In this document: piece by piece, positions 18,183 to 27,724 of the stretch
How the letters are laid out: each line of letters begins with the position of its first letter
Position numbering within the stretch: position 1 is the stretch's first letter
From: Flavobacteriaceae bacterium UJ101
GTDB lineage: Bacteria > Bacteroidota > Bacteroidia > Flavobacteriales > UJ101
Assembly: GCA_001880285.1 (NCBI GenBank)
Contig: CP016269.1
Span: 868,001-932,000 of the forward strand
Length of the DNA: 64,000 bases
Reading direction: 5' to 3'
Notes under the pieces: generated by a model
Databases searched by the model: none
What the model saw: only the letters and a program-made list of their open reading frames with translations
Told to the model about the DNA's origin: nothing
Position numbers and translations under genes: made by a program

Positions 18183-18914
18183 TTATTTATTTAAATATTC
18201 TTTGGCTTTTATTAAATCTTCTGGGGTATCAATTTCAATTCCCATAAAGTCGGTTTCCACCATTTTTATTTTTTTCCCGTATTCTAAATAACGAATACAT
18301 TCAATTTTTTCAGTTGCTTCTAATGAACGCATCGGTAAATGATAAAAATCTAAAATGGCTTGTTTTCTGAAGGCATAAACTCCTATATGTTCAAAAAAGC
18401 GAGCTCCCGCTTCTTTATCACGTGGATAAGGTATCGGTGAACGTGAAAAATACAAAGCAAAGTTATTCTGATCTACAATTACTTTCACATAATTAGGATC
18501 GGTAATATCTTTCCAATTGGTCATTTCTTGCATTAAAGATGCTAAATCAATTTCTTCTGCTCCTTCTTCTTTAAAAACAGATATGACTTTTTCAAGTGGT
18601 TCTTTTTTCACAAAAGGTTCATCTCCTTGTACATTGACTACAATATCAACATCCATATTTTCAACGGCTTCTGCAATTCGATCACTTCCACATTCATGCT
18701 CTTTGATACTCATGATAGCTTTCCCACCATATTTTTCCAACTCATTTTTTATAATCTCACTATCTGTTACCACGTAAACTTCATCAAACAGATTGGTTGC
18801 AACTGTTGCTTCATAAGTACGGACAATAACAGGCTTTCCACCTAAATCAGCCATTAGCTTACCTGGAAAACGAGTAGCTCCATAACGAGCAGGTATCATT
18901 GCTATAATTTTCAT
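18183..18914 (-). CDS. kdsB: CMP-Kdo/Kdo8N synthetase (cytidylyltransferase)
   Basis: A 243-residue enzyme activating Kdo-type sugars with CTP for transfer onto lipid A. Family motifs: [21 protein letters not shown] (read as the N-terminal CTP loop, starting at residue 7), [10 protein letters not shown], and [12 protein letters not shown]. The ATG at 18914 gives the canonical [12 protein letters not shown] start. It lies between kdnA (41 bases upstream) and a GNAT gene. In Shewanella the KdsB in this context prefers the 8-amino sugar; whether this one does cannot be told from sequence. Confidence 0.95.
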   Translation of the reverse strand: MKIIAMIPARYGATRFPGKLMADLGGKPVIVRTYEATVATNLFDEVYVVTDSEIIKNELEKYGGKAIMSIKEHECGSDRIAEAVENMDVDIVVNVQGDEPFVKKEPLEKVISVFKEEGAEEIDLASLMQEMTNWKDITDPNYVKVIVDQNNFALYFSRSPIPYPRDKEAGARFFEHIGVYAFRKQAILDFYHLPMRSLEATEKIECIRYLEYGKKIKMVETDFMGIEIDTPEDLIKAKEYLNK

Positions 18915-18955
18915 AAGCCTATCCTAATTCTCTCTTAAAAGAGAAAAGTTTTAAT

Positions 18956-20149
18956 TTATAATACAGATTGAATTGCTTTCACCATTTTTTGTGCTCGTTC
19001 TCTCACCTCTTCTTCCGTCCATGACAACTTAATTAAACACGATATATTTCGTGCAATATAATCGTCTGATTGAGGGAAAGAAGCTGTATTCAAATCTTGC
19101 ATTCCTTTTTTAATTTGATCCGAAATTGGGAATAACGATTTCATATCTTTCAAATGATTCCATTTGCGAATGTAATGCCAATTATTTTCATAATAATTCC
19201 AATAACCATCAATCCCTGCTTCTTTAAACGCTACCACTACTTTCTTAGTTAATACTTCTGTAGGCATAAAAAATGATAAAAATGTTGCACTATCTCCGGC
19301 CTCATCTGGAATTCTTCTAAATTGAACTTCTGGAATGGTCGCTAAGGCATCTTTTATAATCTTTTTATTTTTACGTTGAATAGCTAAAAATTCATCTGTT
19401 CTACGAACCTGGGCTAATCCAACTGCTGCATTAAGTTCTGAAATTCGATAGTTATAACCAATAAAAGGATGATCTTCTGCTCCTCGATCATTTCCTACAT
19501 GATCATGTCCATGATCAGAATAATGATCCGCATTTTTAGCAAATGCATCGTTATCTGTAATCACAGCTCCTCCTTCTCCACAAGTGATGGTCTTCACAAA
19601 ATCGAAAGAAAAACATCCTACATCACCTATAGTTCCTAATGATTTTCCTTTGTAAGTTCCAGCATAAGCTTGGCAAGCATCTTCCAACAAGAAAATATTA
19701 TGTTTATCACAAATTGCTTTTAAAGCGTCTAAATCTGCCATAGAACCACACATGTGTACTGGCATAATCACTTTTGTTCTAGGAGTTATAGCTGCTTCTA
19801 CTGCTTTTGGATCAAGGGTTAACGTATCATCGATCTCAACTAAAATAGGGGTTGCCCCAGCTGCTAAAATAGATTCAAAACTTGCTACAAAAGTAAAAGT
19901 AGGCATAATCACCTCATCACCTGCTCCAACACCTAAGATAGCTAAGGCCAAATTCAAAGCTGTTGTTCCACTTGTTGTTAACTGTGCATGTTTTACACCT
20001 AATCTATTTTGTAATTCTGTTTCTAATTCTTTTGCTTTCCAGTGTCCATTACGCATTCCGTCAAAACCGTAACGCATTAAAACTCCTGTTTCTAGAACGT
20101 CATTCACTTCTTTACGTTCTGCATCTCCAAATAATTCAAATCCTGGCAT
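18956..20149 (-). CDS. kdnA: Probable 8-amino-3,8-dideoxy-Kdo transaminase (DegT/DnrJ/EryC1 family)
   Basis: A 397-residue PLP aminotransferase of the sugar-aminotransferase (DegT) family. TSGTTALNLAL binds the cofactor phosphate, LLEDACQA has the pyridine-binding Asp, and SFDFVKTITCGEGGAV contains the PLP lysine. The N-terminus MPGFELFGDAER matches KdnA, which converts the 8-aldehyde of Kdo to the 8-amine using glutamate. I chose the ATG at 20149 because a -7 box lies at 20180-20187 and a longer frame (20182) would start upstream of the transcript. First gene of the kdnA-kdsB-GNAT-kdnB run. Confidence 0.85.
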   Translation of the reverse strand: MPGFELFGDAERKEVNDVLETGVLMRYGFDGMRNGHWKAKELETELQNRLGVKHAQLTTSGTTALNLALAILGVGAGDEVIMPTFTFVASFESILAAGATPILVEIDDTLTLDPKAVEAAITPRTKVIMPVHMCGSMADLDALKAICDKHNIFLLEDACQAYAGTYKGKSLGTIGDVGCFSFDFVKTITCGEGGAVITDNDAFAKNADHYSDHGHDHVGNDRGAEDHPFIGYNYRISELNAAVGLAQVRRTDEFLAIQRKNKKIIKDALATIPEVQFRRIPDEAGDSATFLSFFMPTEVLTKKVVVAFKEAGIDGYWNYYENNWHYIRKWNHLKDMKSLFPISDQIKKGMQDLNTASFPQSDDYIARNISCLIKLSWTEEEVRERAQKMVKAIQSVL

Positions 20150-20179
20150 TATATTGTAGAATTTATGGTTAAATTTTAT

Positions 20180-20187
20180 CAAAGATA
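20180..20187 (-). promoter_or_regulatory. -7 box of kdnA operon (TATCTTTG)
   Basis: The minus strand reads TATCTTTG 30 bases upstream of the kdnA ATG, an exact TAnnTTTG match that also fixes the start codon choice. Confidence 0.6.
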
Positions 20188-20270
20188 GGGAAAATTATAA
20201 ACAAAAAAATCAGAATTACACAAATGAGAAAAATCAAACCAATTTAATAGAAAAAGTCTTTTATATGACT

Positions 20271-20278
20271 TATATTTG
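20271..20278 (+). promoter_or_regulatory. -7 box of folD (TATATTTG)
   Basis: An exact TAnnTTTG match 26 bases upstream of the folD ATG, in the divergent gap with kdnA. Confidence 0.6.
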
Positions 20279-20304
20279 TTACTCATCAAATTCATTATAG
20301 CACT

Positions 20305-21180
20305 ATGCAATTACTTGACGGTAAAAAACTTTCAAAAGAAATTAAAGAAGAAATTAAAATTTCAGTTCAAAAAATTGTTAAAGAAGGAAAACGCCCACCA
20401 CACTTGGCTGCTATTTTAGTAGGAAATGACGGTGCTAGTCAAACCTATGTTAACCATAAAGTAAAATCATGTGAGCAAGTTGGTTTTGAATCTACTTTAG
20501 TACGATTATCTGAAGAGACTACTGAAGAAGAATTGTTAGCAGAAATTGAAAAATTAAATCAAAACTCTAAAATTGATGGTTTTATTGTTCAATTACCTTT
20601 ACCGAAACAAATTGACCAAGATAAAGTAATTGGTGCCATTAACCCTAAAAAAGATGTAGATGGTTTTCATCCTGAAAATTTTGGTAGAATGGCTTTAGAT
20701 TTACCTACTTTTCTTCCTGCAACTCCTTATGGAATTATGATGTTATTAGAACGTAATAATGTTGATACTAAAGGGAAACATACTGTCGTAATAGGTAGAA
20801 GTAAAATTGTTGGCTCTCCAATGAGTATTTTATTAGCTCAACGTCATACTCCAGGAAATAGTACTGTTACACTAACTCATAGTGCAACTGAAAATTTATC
20901 AGAATTCACTAAAAAAGCAGATATTATTGTAGTAGCATTAGGGGTTCCTAATTTTTTAAAGGGTGATATGATTAAAGAAGGTGCTGTTATTGTTGATGTA
21001 GGAATTACACGTGTTGAAGATCAAACAAAGAAAAACGGTTTTCGCTTAATTGGAGATGTAGACTTTGAAGAAGTAGCTCCAAAAGCTTCATGGATTACAC
21101 CCGTTCCAGGAGGAGTTGGCCCCATGACGGTTACCATGTTAATGAAAAACACTTTGTTAGCCTACGAACGATTTGCATAA
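20305..21180 (+). CDS. folD: Bifunctional methylene-THF dehydrogenase/methenyl-THF cyclohydrolase
   Basis: A 291-residue one-carbon enzyme linking methylene-, methenyl- and formyl-tetrahydrofolate. [14 protein letters not shown] holds the catalytic Lys, [10 protein letters not shown] and [12 protein letters not shown] bind the substrate, [12 protein letters not shown] is the NADP site, and [15 protein letters not shown] is the C-terminal signature. It sits alone on its transcript with its own -7 box and a strong terminator. Functionally it feeds the metF and metH genes 3-8 kb away. Confidence 0.97.
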   Translation: MQLLDGKKLSKEIKEEIKISVQKIVKEGKRPPHLAAILVGNDGASQTYVNHKVKSCEQVGFESTLVRLSEETTEEELLAEIEKLNQNSKIDGFIVQLPLPKQIDQDKVIGAINPKKDVDGFHPENFGRMALDLPTFLPATPYGIMMLLERNNVDTKGKHTVVIGRSKIVGSPMSILLAQRHTPGNSTVTLTHSATENLSEFTKKADIIVVALGVPNFLKGDMIKEGAVIVDVGITRVEDQTKKNGFRLIGDVDFEEVAPKASWITPVPGGVGPMTVTMLMKNTLLAYERFA

Positions 21181-21208
21181 AGAATTTAGAAAACAAAAAA
21201 TACACTTA

Positions 21209-21253
21209 AACGATCTTATCAAGATTATAAAACCTTGACAAGGTCGTTTTTTA
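21209..21253 (+). terminator. Terminator of folD
   Basis: A long imperfect stem (21209-21223 with 21234-21248; AACGATCTTATCAAG against CTTGACAAGGTCGTT) followed by a T-run. Confidence 0.85.
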
Positions 21254-21296
21254 TAGCCCTAAAATTCTTTTAATTTTTTAGTTTTAGTTTACTTCG

Positions 21297-21304
21297 TACC
21301 TTTG
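21297..21304 (+). promoter_or_regulatory. -7 box of queE (TACCTTTG)
   Basis: An exact TAnnTTTG match 19 bases before the ATG at 21324. Confidence 0.6.
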
Positions 21305-21323
21305 TACGGTTTTTACAAAGGAT

Positions 21324-21923
21324 ATGACACAACAACTACCCATAATGGAATCATTTTACACCATCCAAGGAGAAGGTAATTATGCAGGTACTCCTGCCTA
21401 TTTTATTCGATTGGGAGGTTGTGATATAGGTTGCCATTGGTGTGATGTAAAAGAAAGTTGGGATGAAAATGCACATCCAAAAATGTCTATCAATCAAATT
21501 ATAAATGAAATCCCTAAAGAAGTTAAACTAGTAGTGATCACAGGAGGGGAACCTTGCATGTATGATTTAACCCTTTTAACTTCTAAACTAAAATCTAAAG
21601 GAATTCAAACTAATTTAGAAACTAGTGGTGCTTATGAAATTAAAGGAACATTTGACTGGATCTGTTTATCACCTAAAAAAAGAAAACTTCCTTTAGAATC
21701 TTCTTTAGAAAAAGCGCATGAATTAAAAGTGATTATCTACAATCAAGATGATTTTAAATTTGCTGAGCATTTTGCCAACTCAATTTCTCCTTCATGTAAA
21801 AAATACTTACAGGTCGAGTGGAGCAAACGTGATCAATTTCAAAACAAAATCCTCGATTATGTTATGAAAAATCCTACATGGAGTATTTCAACACAGACGC
21901 ACAAATATTTAAACATCAGATAG
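21324..21923 (+). CDS. queE: 7-carboxy-7-deazaguanine synthase (radical SAM)
   Basis: A 199-residue QueE, the radical SAM enzyme that turns 6-carboxytetrahydropterin into 7-carboxy-7-deazaguanine on the path to queuosine. The start reads IMESFYTIQGEGNYAGTPAY, then the cluster motif C-DIG-C-HW-C (CxxxCxxC) and TGGEPCMY for SAM binding. Length is normal for the family. Other que genes are not in the window. It is followed 76 bases later by a DUF3078 gene with its own -7 box. Confidence 0.93.
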   Translation: MTQQLPIMESFYTIQGEGNYAGTPAYFIRLGGCDIGCHWCDVKESWDENAHPKMSINQIINEIPKEVKLVVITGGEPCMYDLTLLTSKLKSKGIQTNLETSGAYEIKGTFDWICLSPKKRKLPLESSLEKAHELKVIIYNQDDFKFAEHFANSISPSCKKYLQVEWSKRDQFQNKILDYVMKNPTWSISTQTHKYLNIR

Positions 21924-21967
21924 AAGATCTATTTTTACCTCAAAATATTATATTAATTAAATTTTAT

Positions 21968-21975
21968 TAAATTTG
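21968..21975 (+). promoter_or_regulatory. -7 box of first DUF3078 gene (TAAATTTG)
   Basis: An exact TAnnTTTG match 24 bases before the ATG at 22000. Confidence 0.55.
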
Positions 21976-21999
21976 ACCTGTTAAAAAGATATTAATTAT

Positions 22000-22941
22000 A
22001 TGAAAAAGGTTTTAATTTGCGCATTTACCCTTACTTTGTTTGGAGGAATGTATGCACAAGAAGACGCTAAAGATCGTAAACTAAACGATGGTACAATGGC
22101 TGAAATTGAAAAAGAAGGATGGACAAAAAAAGGAACCAATTCTTTATTATTCAACCAAGCAGCTTTTAGTAATTGGGTAGCAGGAGGTGTTAATTCTGCT
22201 GGTCTTTTAGCTAATATGGATTATGAATTCAATTATAGAAAAGGAAAACATATGTGGGATAATCGCTTTATCTTAGGTTATGGTTTTCAAACAAATGAAG
22301 GTGAAGACACTAAAAAAACTGATGATATTATTGATTTAACATCTAAATATAGACGTCAAATTAATGAATCAAAATGGTATGTGGGTGCTGCAGCGAACTT
22401 CAAAACACAATTTACAAAAGGTTATGAATACAGTGACCTTGATGGAGATGGTACTGATGAAAGATATGTAACTTCAAATTTCATGGCCCCGGGATATTTA
22501 CAAATCGGTGCAGGATTTGACTATCTTCCTAATGAAAATTTTGAATTAAATATTCATCCTATCACTTCAAAAATGACTTTCGTTACAGATGATAAGGTTT
22601 TTAGAGAATACTCTGATCCTAATACTTATACTGAAGTAGAAAAATTTGGAGTTGACCCAGGGGATAGTTTCCGTTATGAATTGGGTATGTTTGTTGGAGC
22701 AAGACATAAAATGAATTTGATGAAAAACATTACATTAGATCATCAAATTGGATTGTATTCTAACTATTTTGATCATCCTGAGCGAGTGGATATTTCATAT
22801 TCAGCCTTGTTGAATATGCAAATTAACAAATACATTTCTGCTCAATTAACAGGAGATTTATTATATGATCACGATCAATTACGTGAATTACAAGTAAAAC
22901 AAACTTTAGGAATTGGTTTAACTTACGCGTTTGAAAAATAA
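22000..22941 (+). CDS. DUF3078 outer-membrane protein, paralogue 1
   Basis: A 313-residue protein with signal peptide (cleavage near residue 19, MYAQ) and a beta-rich body ending in LGIGLTYAFEK with alternating hydrophobics, consistent with an outer-membrane beta-barrel. The family hallmark is SLLFNQAAFSNWVAGGVNS (residues about 47-65), then MWDNRFILGYGFQ. Function of DUF3078 proteins is unknown; they are widespread in Bacteroidota. A second copy lies 119 bases downstream behind a terminator, so the pair arose by tandem duplication but is expressed separately. Confidence 0.85.
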   Translation: MKKVLICAFTLTLFGGMYAQEDAKDRKLNDGTMAEIEKEGWTKKGTNSLLFNQAAFSNWVAGGVNSAGLLANMDYEFNYRKGKHMWDNRFILGYGFQTNEGEDTKKTDDIIDLTSKYRRQINESKWYVGAAANFKTQFTKGYEYSDLDGDGTDERYVTSNFMAPGYLQIGAGFDYLPNENFELNIHPITSKMTFVTDDKVFREYSDPNTYTEVEKFGVDPGDSFRYELGMFVGARHKMNLMKNITLDHQIGLYSNYFDHPERVDISYSALLNMQINKYISAQLTGDLLYDHDQLRELQVKQTLGIGLTYAFEK

Positions 22942-22964
22942 AAATATATCGAACCTATTTCGAT

Positions 22965-22998
22965 AAAAAACGATGGAATTTAAATTCCATCGTTTTTT
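22965..22998. terminator. Terminator between the two DUF3078 genes
   Basis: A perfect 17-bp palindrome (22965-22981 with 22982-22998, core ACGATGGAATTT) with A-run on the left and T-run on the right. Confidence 0.85.
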
Positions 22999-23047
22999 TA
23001 TTTTTATAAACTTTCTATTTTTTAGCTTCACACTAATTTAGATTCTT

Positions 23048-23055
23048 TATTTTTG
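23048..23055 (+). promoter_or_regulatory. -7 box of second DUF3078 gene (TATTTTTG)
   Basis: An exact TAnnTTTG match with only 5 T residues between it and the ATG at 23061, predicting a leaderless or nearly leaderless transcript. Confidence 0.55.
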
Positions 23056-23060
23056 TTTTT

Positions 23061-24017
23061 ATGAAATACTTTAAAGGGCTAAGTATACTTTTTTGTTTTT
23101 GTCTTTCTTTATTAGAAGGGCAAGAAATTATCAATGGAAATCTAAACCCTTATAGTAGAAATCGTTTAGTAAATGTTTCTTTTGATCAAAAAGAAAAAAA
23201 GGATACACTTCATAGCTGGAAAATACAGTTAAACAATACTCTTTTATTCAATCAATTGATGGTAGAAAATTGGACAGCTGGTGGAGTAAACTCTTATTCA
23301 GGAACGGCTCGAATAGATTATGATTTTTATTACTCAAAAAAACGACATCGCTGGGACAATCGAATTATTGCAGCTTATGGACTAAAAAGTGAAGAGAATG
23401 ATGTTCATGGAGCTAGAAAAACAGAAGATGTGATTGACTTAACAACTAGTTATCGTTACCAATTAAAGAACAATTGGTACCTAGGAAGCTCTGTAAATGC
23501 AAAATCACAGTTTTCTAAAGGATATGAGTTTGATGATACAGAAAAAACCAAAATTTCTAATTTTCTAGCTCCAGGTTATGTTACAGTAGGGGCAGGATTA
23601 GACTATGTTTTAAAAGATAAATTAGAACTAAGTTTACATCCATTATCTTCCAGAACTACTATTGTATTAGATGAAGAGCTTCGTTCACGCTTTAATGTTG
23701 ATGAAAATAAAACTTATCAAACTTCTATTGGTATGTTTTTAGGAGGAAGACATCGTTTTAAAATTGTAGAAAATGTAAAGTTGGATCAAACTTTTGGTAT
23801 TTATTCAGAATATAGCAATAAACCTTTAAATTTAGATTTAGCTTACCGTGTATTGATAGATATGAAAATCAATAATTTTATGAGCACTAAAATTACATTT
23901 GAAACCCTTTATGATGAGGATCAAATTGAAAAAGTTCAAATAAAAGAAACCTTAGGTGTTGGTTTCACTTATAAATTTGAAAATCATAAAAAGAAGAAAA
24001 AGACTGAATCTTCTTAA
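23061..24017 (+). CDS. DUF3078 outer-membrane protein, paralogue 2
   Basis: A 318-residue protein with an N-terminal signal peptide (MKYFKGLSILFCFCLSLLEG). It repeats the hallmark of paralogue 1: TLLFNQLMVENWTAGGVNSY, RWDNRIIAAYGLKS, EDVIDLTTSYRYQL and a terminal LGVGFTYKFENHKKKKK. The lysine-rich tail after the last strand is an addition not seen in paralogue 1. It ends 16 bases from the convergent metF stop. Function unknown; outer-membrane location inferred from the strand pattern. Confidence 0.85.
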   Translation: MKYFKGLSILFCFCLSLLEGQEIINGNLNPYSRNRLVNVSFDQKEKKDTLHSWKIQLNNTLLFNQLMVENWTAGGVNSYSGTARIDYDFYYSKKRHRWDNRIIAAYGLKSEENDVHGARKTEDVIDLTTSYRYQLKNNWYLGSSVNAKSQFSKGYEFDDTEKTKISNFLAPGYVTVGAGLDYVLKDKLELSLHPLSSRTTIVLDEELRSRFNVDENKTYQTSIGMFLGGRHRFKIVENVKLDQTFGIYSEYSNKPLNLDLAYRVLIDMKINNFMSTKITFETLYDEDQIEKVQIKETLGVGFTYKFENHKKKKKTESS

Positions 24018-24033
24018 AAACTTTACATTTCTC

Positions 24034-24984
24034 TTAAAATAGTTCCTTGGCTATATTGTAAATATTATCTGATTTACCCATTGAATAAAAATGCAAGACT
24101 GGCACACCAAATTCCATTAATTCTTTGCATTGTTGAATAGCCCATTGCTCTCCTACATGACGAACCTCTTGATTATTTTTACATTTTTTTACTTCATCAA
24201 CCAATTCTTGTGGTAAATTTAAATGAAAGAACTGTGGAAGAATAGTTAAATGCCTTTGAATTGCGATAGGTTTTATCCCAGGTATAATAGGAACTGTAAT
24301 ACCATTTTCTCTACATAATTTTACAAAATCAAAATATTTTTGATTATCAAAAAACATTTGTGTCACAATATAATCAGCTCCTAACTCTACTTTTTGCTTT
24401 AAATATTTTAAATCTTCTTCTAAATTAGGAGCTTCGAAATGTTTTTCAGGATAACCTGCAACACCCATACAAAAATCAGTTGGAGCATTATCGGTTTGAT
24501 CTGAATCTAAATAAACCCCTTTATTTAATTTATTGATTTGTTTTAATAAATCGGTGGCATGACTATGTCCTTCTTTATTAGAAACAAAAGTTGATTCTCC
24601 TTTAATAGGATCCCCTCTTAACACCAACACATTATCAATTCCTAAAAAATCAAAATCAATTAAAGCTTCTTCAGTTTGATTTTTTGTAAACCCTCCACAA
24701 ATCACATGAGGAACAGCATCTACATTATATTTATTCATTAAAGAAGCGCAAATCCCCACTGTACCAGGGCGTTTACGAACTGAAAATTTTTTCAACCCCG
24801 ATTTGGTTTGTTTTAACACTAATTCCTCTCGATGATATGTTACATCAATAAAAGGAGGTTTAAACTCCATTAGTGGATCAATATTTTGAAATAGCTTCTG
24901 TATATTTTCTCCTTTCTTAGGAGGTAAAATTTCAAATGAAAACAAAGTTTCATTAGCATTTTTTATATGTTGTGTTATCTTCAT
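24034..24984 (-). CDS. metF: 5,10-methylenetetrahydrofolate reductase
   Basis: A 316-residue FAD-dependent TIM barrel producing 5-methyl-THF, the methyl donor for MetH. FSFEILPPKKGENI at the N-terminus has the catalytic Glu, VTYHREE follows, and the FAD region has LVLRGDPIKGE and TQMFFDNQ. It is the last gene of the metH operon, 39 bases after the larger metH gene, and is presumably under the same SAM riboswitch. Confidence 0.96.
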   Translation of the reverse strand: MKITQHIKNANETLFSFEILPPKKGENIQKLFQNIDPLMEFKPPFIDVTYHREELVLKQTKSGLKKFSVRKRPGTVGICASLMNKYNVDAVPHVICGGFTKNQTEEALIDFDFLGIDNVLVLRGDPIKGESTFVSNKEGHSHATDLLKQINKLNKGVYLDSDQTDNAPTDFCMGVAGYPEKHFEAPNLEEDLKYLKQKVELGADYIVTQMFFDNQKYFDFVKLCRENGITVPIIPGIKPIAIQRHLTILPQFFHLNLPQELVDEVKKCKNNQEVRHVGEQWAIQQCKELMEFGVPVLHFYSMGKSDNIYNIAKELF

Positions 24985-25023
24985 TTTTATCGTGTTTTAG
25001 TATGCTAGATATTGATTACTAAT

Positions 25024-27672
25024 TCATTCTGCCATATTAGGTCTTAGCCATTTTATAGCTTTTTCTAGGGTAATTTCTTTTCTCTCAGCAAAATCTTTCA
25101 CCTGACCTTCTGTTATTTTACCTACACCAAAATACTTGGCTTCTTTATTTCCAAAATAATAACCTGAAACAGAAGCTGCTGGATACATTGCCAAGCTTTC
25201 TGTTAACGATATTCCTGTTCGTTTTTCTACTTCTAACAACTTCCAAATCGTTTCTTTTTCAAGATGATCAGGGCAGGCTGGATATCCTGGAGCTGGACGT
25301 ATTCCTTTATATTGTTCTTTAATTAATTCCTCATTTGAAAGTGTTTCATTTTGAGCATAACCCCAAATTTCTTTTCGTACTTTTTCATGTAAATATTCCG
25401 CAAAAGCTTCTGCTAAACGATCAGCTAAGGCCTTCATCATAATACTTTTATAATCATCATGATCTGCTTCATATTGCTTTAACCATTTTTCAATTCCAAT
25501 TCCTGTTGTTACAGCAAAAACTCCGATATAGTCTTGTCTTTCTTCTTCTTTTGGGCAAATAAAATCTGCTAATGCAATATTAGGTGCACCTTTTCTCTTT
25601 TTTGTCTGTTGACGCAATGTTCTAAATACAAATTCTTCATCTTCATTCTGTAAAACAATATCATCACTAGCTATAGAATTGGCTTTAAACAACCCTAAAA
25701 CAGCATTTGCTTTTAATTTTTTATTCGAAACAATATCATCTAACATTTCTAAAGCATCATGGTAAACTTTCGTTGCTTCTTCTCCTACAACTTCATCTTC
25801 TAAAATTTGAGGGAATGGTCCTGCCAATTGCCATGTTTTGAAAAACGGTGTCCAATCCATATAATTTAATAATACTTCTAAAGGAAAATCTAATAACTCG
25901 TGAATTCCCAATTGATTAGGTTTTATGATTTCGCTTGTATTCCAATCTATCATAAATTTATTCTCACGTGCTTTTTCAATGGTTAAATATTCTTTCTTTG
26001 AACCACGATTTAAATAACCTTCACGCAAAGCTTCGTATTCTTCTTGTACATTTTTAATGTATTCTAAACGATCACTACCCAGTAAGCTATTTGTAACCGT
26101 AACACTTCGAGAAGCATCTAACACATGAACTACTCCCTGATCATATTCTGGAATGATTTTAACTGCTGTATGAGCTCGTGAAGTAGTTGCTCCTCCAATC
26201 AACAAAGGTATTTTCATATCCAAACGTTTCATTTCCTGTGCTACCTCAACCATAGCATCTAACGATGGTGTTATTAGACCACTCAAACCTATTGCATCTA
26301 CTTTTTCTTCTATAGCAGTTTGAATAATTTTTTCAGTAGGAACCATAACACCTAAATCTACAATTTCAAAATTATTACAAGCTAACACAACAGCTACAAT
26401 ATTCTTCCCTATATCGTGTACATCACCTTTTACCGTTGCTAATAAAATTTTCCCAGCCGTTGTTGCTTCTCCAGATTTTGTTGCTTCAATAAACGGTTGT
26501 AAATAAGCTACTGCTCGTTTCATCACTCGAGCTGATTTAACTACTTGTGGTAAAAACATTTTACCTGTCGCAAATAAATCCCCTACTACATTCATTCCAT
26601 CCATCAAAGGTTGTTCTATAACTGCTACAGGATTTTCTAATTTTATACGTGCTTCTTCTACATCTTCTACAATAAATTCCACTATTCCCTTTACTAAAGC
26701 ATATTCCAATCTTTTTTCAACTGGGTTTTCTCTCCACTTCAGATCACGTTCTTCTGTTTTACTTTTTATTCCTTTAACTTCTTGTGCAAAATCCAATAAT
26801 CGTTCAGTTGCATTTTCCTTTCTACACAACAAAACATCTTCTACACATTCTAAAAGCTCTTTATCAATATCATCATACACTTCTAATAATGCAGGATTTA
26901 CAATTCCCATGTCCATTCCATGTTGAATTGCATGGTATAAAAAAGCCGAATGCATGGCCTCTCGAACTGTATTATTTCCTCGAAAAGAGAAGGATACATT
27001 ACTAACTCCTCCAATAAGATGTGCATTAGGAAGATTTTCTTTGATCCATTTACAAGCTAAGAAATAATCTAACGCATTACGTTCATGTTCTTTCATTCCT
27101 GTTGCAACTGGAAATATATTCGCATCAAAAACAATATCATTTGAATCAAATCCCACTTTTTCTACTAAAATTTTATAGGATCTTTCACAAATCTCAATAC
27201 GTCGTTCATACGAATCGGCCTGTCCTTTCTCATCAAAAGCCATCACCACTGTCGCAGCTCCATATTTTCGAATTAATTTGGCTTGATTTACAAAACTTTC
27301 TTCTCCTTCTTTTAAGGAAATTGAATTTACAATCGCCTTACCTTGAACATTTTGTAACCCTGCCTCGATAATCTCCCATTTAGAGGAATCAATCATAATA
27401 GGAACTCGAGCAATATCAGGTTCTGAAGCAATTAGACGTAAAAACTGCACCATGGCATTTTTCCCATCTAACATACCATCATCCATATTAATATCGATAA
27501 TCTGAGCACCATTCTCTACTTGATGACGTGCAATTTCAAGTGCTTCATCGTAGCTTTCTTCTTTTATTAATCGTAAAAACTTACGTGAACCTGCTACATT
27601 TGTTCGTTCACCAACATTAATAAAATTTGCTTCTTTATTTATATGTAAAGGTTCTAAACCTGATAGTTTCAT
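25024..27672 (-). CDS. metH: Cobalamin-dependent methionine synthase, folate/B12/activation part (split MetH)
   Basis: An 882-residue protein that lacks the homocysteine domain. In order: the pterin-binding domain (about 10-290, [25 protein letters not shown]), the cap and B12-binding domain (about 310-560) with [11 protein letters not shown] near residue 415 carrying the cobalt-ligand His, and the SAM-dependent reactivation domain (to 882) with [12 protein letters not shown]. The homocysteine-binding half is the separate gene 52 bases upstream. Together they methylate homocysteine to methionine using 5-methyl-THF. Split MetH pairs are known in Bacteroidota. Confidence 0.96.
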   Translation of the reverse strand: MKLSGLEPLHINKEANFINVGERTNVAGSRKFLRLIKEESYDEALEIARHQVENGAQIIDINMDDGMLDGKNAMVQFLRLIASEPDIARVPIMIDSSKWEIIEAGLQNVQGKAIVNSISLKEGEESFVNQAKLIRKYGAATVVMAFDEKGQADSYERRIEICERSYKILVEKVGFDSNDIVFDANIFPVATGMKEHERNALDYFLACKWIKENLPNAHLIGGVSNVSFSFRGNNTVREAMHSAFLYHAIQHGMDMGIVNPALLEVYDDIDKELLECVEDVLLCRKENATERLLDFAQEVKGIKSKTEERDLKWRENPVEKRLEYALVKGIVEFIVEDVEEARIKLENPVAVIEQPLMDGMNVVGDLFATGKMFLPQVVKSARVMKRAVAYLQPFIEATKSGEATTAGKILLATVKGDVHDIGKNIVAVVLACNNFEIVDLGVMVPTEKIIQTAIEEKVDAIGLSGLITPSLDAMVEVAQEMKRLDMKIPLLIGGATTSRAHTAVKIIPEYDQGVVHVLDASRSVTVTNSLLGSDRLEYIKNVQEEYEALREGYLNRGSKKEYLTIEKARENKFMIDWNTSEIIKPNQLGIHELLDFPLEVLLNYMDWTPFFKTWQLAGPFPQILEDEVVGEEATKVYHDALEMLDDIVSNKKLKANAVLGLFKANSIASDDIVLQNEDEEFVFRTLRQQTKKRKGAPNIALADFICPKEEERQDYIGVFAVTTGIGIEKWLKQYEADHDDYKSIMMKALADRLAEAFAEYLHEKVRKEIWGYAQNETLSNEELIKEQYKGIRPAPGYPACPDHLEKETIWKLLEVEKRTGISLTESLAMYPAASVSGYYFGNKEAKYFGVGKITEGQVKDFAERKEITLEKAIKWLRPNMAE

Positions 27673-27724
27673 ATACTTTTGGTTCTTTTATCTTTAACTT
27701 AATTGCTTTAAACAAATAACAACC

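Noticed and set aside
20150-20182. Longer N-terminus for the KdnA-like transaminase
   Set aside because: A -7 box lies at 20180-20187; family proteins start at the MPGFELFG methionine.
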